Positions 63,254 through 64,000 of a stretch of DNA of 64,000 nt are shown piece after piece. Numbering within the stretch: the first letter of the stretch is position 1; every line of letters begins with the position of its first letter. Origin of the DNA: Chloroflexi bacterium TSY (GTDB lineage Bacteria; Chloroflexota; Anaerolineae; Caldilineales; Caldilineaceae); contig JAHBNG010000013.1 in the NCBI GenBank assembly GCA_019217005.1, positions 62,001-126,000 on the forward strand, given 5' to 3'. The notes below the pieces were generated by a model. It did no database searches. It was not told the DNA's origin and saw nothing but the letters and a program-made list of their open reading frames with translations. A program made the translations under genes and the position numbers.

Positions 63254-64000
63254 ATGAAGAAGTCTCTATCGTCAACTTCAACCGATCATGCGATCCTCCT
63301 TTCAGACACGACGCAGCAGCGAATCACGGCGACGCTCTTTACCGCGCACGGGCTGATGATAGCGGCCAACGTAGCAAGCTTTACGTTAATGCCGGTGATC
63401 GCAACTCAATTGGCTGGCGAGAGCGCGGCAGGTGTGCCGTCGACTATCAGCATGGTGGGACGGGCTGCTGGCGGATATCTAGCTGGCTGGTTGATGGCCC
63501 AATTCGGGCGACGATTTGGGCTTTCGATGGGTTATTTGGCAGCGGCCCTCGGTGCGCTGCTCAGCGTGTTTGCCATTGGGTGGGCCTCTTTTTTCGCATT
63601 TTGCGTGGGGATGGGTCTTCAGGGCGCGGGGAGGGCCACAAGTGAACAAGCACGCTTTGTGGCGGCAGAAGTTGTAGAGCCGGAACGACGAGCCAAAGTC
63701 ATCGGCTTTATTGTTGCAGCGGGGATTGTGGGGGGAGTTTTTGGACCATTGGTGGTCGATCCCAGTGAGAGGTTGATGCGAATCTTTGACATGATCCCAG
63801 CCACAGGACCCTATTTATTGTCTACAGGTCTGACATTGCTTGCATTTCTCCTGATTCTATTCTTGCTCTATCCCGATCCAGCGAAGATCAGCCGCGCCAT
63901 CGATGAACGATTTCCAACTCAAGATTCACACCCTAAGCGTCAACCTGGTGTCTCCCGCTCTTTTCGCCAAATCATGGCTGTGCCAAGTGTACAGGTGGCC
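63254..64000 (+). CDS. Partial MFS transporter (N-terminal half)
   Basis: From ATG 63254 an uninterrupted frame of 249 residues runs off the window. After a polar N-terminus it has about six hydrophobic segments; GRAAGGYLAGWLMAQFGRRF GLS contains the G-x-x-x-D/G-R-x-G-R-R loop of the major facilitator superfamily between helices 2 and 3, and RRAKVIGFIVAAGIVGGVFG is the second half of the N-domain. The substrate is unknown. Confidence 0.8.
   Translation, partial: MKKSLSSTSTDHAILLSDTTQQRITATLFTAHGLMIAANVASFTLMPVIATQLAGESAAGVPSTISMVGRAAGGYLAGWLMAQFGRRFGLSMGYLAAALGALLSVFAIGWASFFAFCVGMGLQGAGRATSEQARFVAAEVVEPERRAKVIGFIVAAGIVGGVFGPLVVDPSERLMRIFDMIPATGPYLLSTGLTLLAFLLILFLLYPDPAKISRAIDERFPTQDSHPKRQPGVSRSFRQIMAVPSVQVA

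Overview
The window looks like an accessory region of a mesophilic bacterium, most likely a Chloroflexota (Anaerolineae/Caldilineae-like) genome. This is inferred from gene style: lipoprotein solute-binding proteins with short TAT-like leaders, many SDR/Gfo-Idh/D-aminoacylase catabolic genes, a PpiC-TPR lipoprotein, TIGR00266 and HopA1-domain proteins, and moderate GC. No rRNA, tRNA or marker gene is present to prove it. No tRNA, CRISPR array or known riboswitch was recognised.

Layout. 1-2944: a minus-strand sugar-dehydrogenase fragment and a DapA-like gene cut by an IS4-type element, which is itself cut by a 217-bp MITE. 3.5-11.5 kb: thiolase-like gene, PEP-synthase-like central domain, cobT and a GT39-type membrane glycosyltransferase. 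11.8-14.4 kb: a damaged DUF2442/DUF4160 pair and two membrane proteins. 14.5-21 kb (minus strand): a putative lanthipeptide-like RiPP locus with a precursor of eleven CxxC units, a HopA1-domain protein and an RRE-like/kinase/LanC fusion; a broken IS110 sits inside it. 21.5-24.3 kb: two frameshifted genes and a Nudix hydrolase. 24.5-30.1 kb: TIGR00266 protein, then an amino-sugar cassette (oxidoreductase, methyltransferase-like, nagA, nagB, isochorismatase-like). 30.8-36.7 kb: MacB/FtsX-type ABC exporter and a P-loop kinase. 37-43.4 kb: sugar ABC importer with exonuclease, EamA transporter and SDR. 43.4-52 kb: PpiC-TPR lipoprotein, SDR, peptide-type ABC importer parts and an aldo/keto reductase. 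52-64 kb: MBL hydrolase, Uma2, RidA-like, SMP-30, SDR, FAD oxidoreductase, a D-aminoacylase gene broken by two insertions, a zinc-ribbon protein and an MFS transporter running off the end.

The window is also saturated with small non-coding mobile elements. I can define Rep-A (217 bp, 5 copies, 3-bp target duplications), Rep-B (155 bp, 3 copies, 8-bp duplications), Rep-C (about 75-bp hairpins, 9 copies, flanked by 5-16-bp direct repeats), Rep-D/Rep-F (termini related to Rep-A), Rep-E (87-bp hairpin with compensatory changes), and pairs Rep-G, Rep-H and Rep-J. They fill almost every long intergenic gap and have broken or remodelled several genes. The nesting order can be read directly.

The most interesting candidate system is the RiPP locus. 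The kinase-cyclase lacks a recognisable lyase domain, the neighbouring HopA1 protein could supply it, and the precursor repeats a Ser/Thr-x-Cys-Gly-Pro-Cys-Ser/Thr unit ten times.
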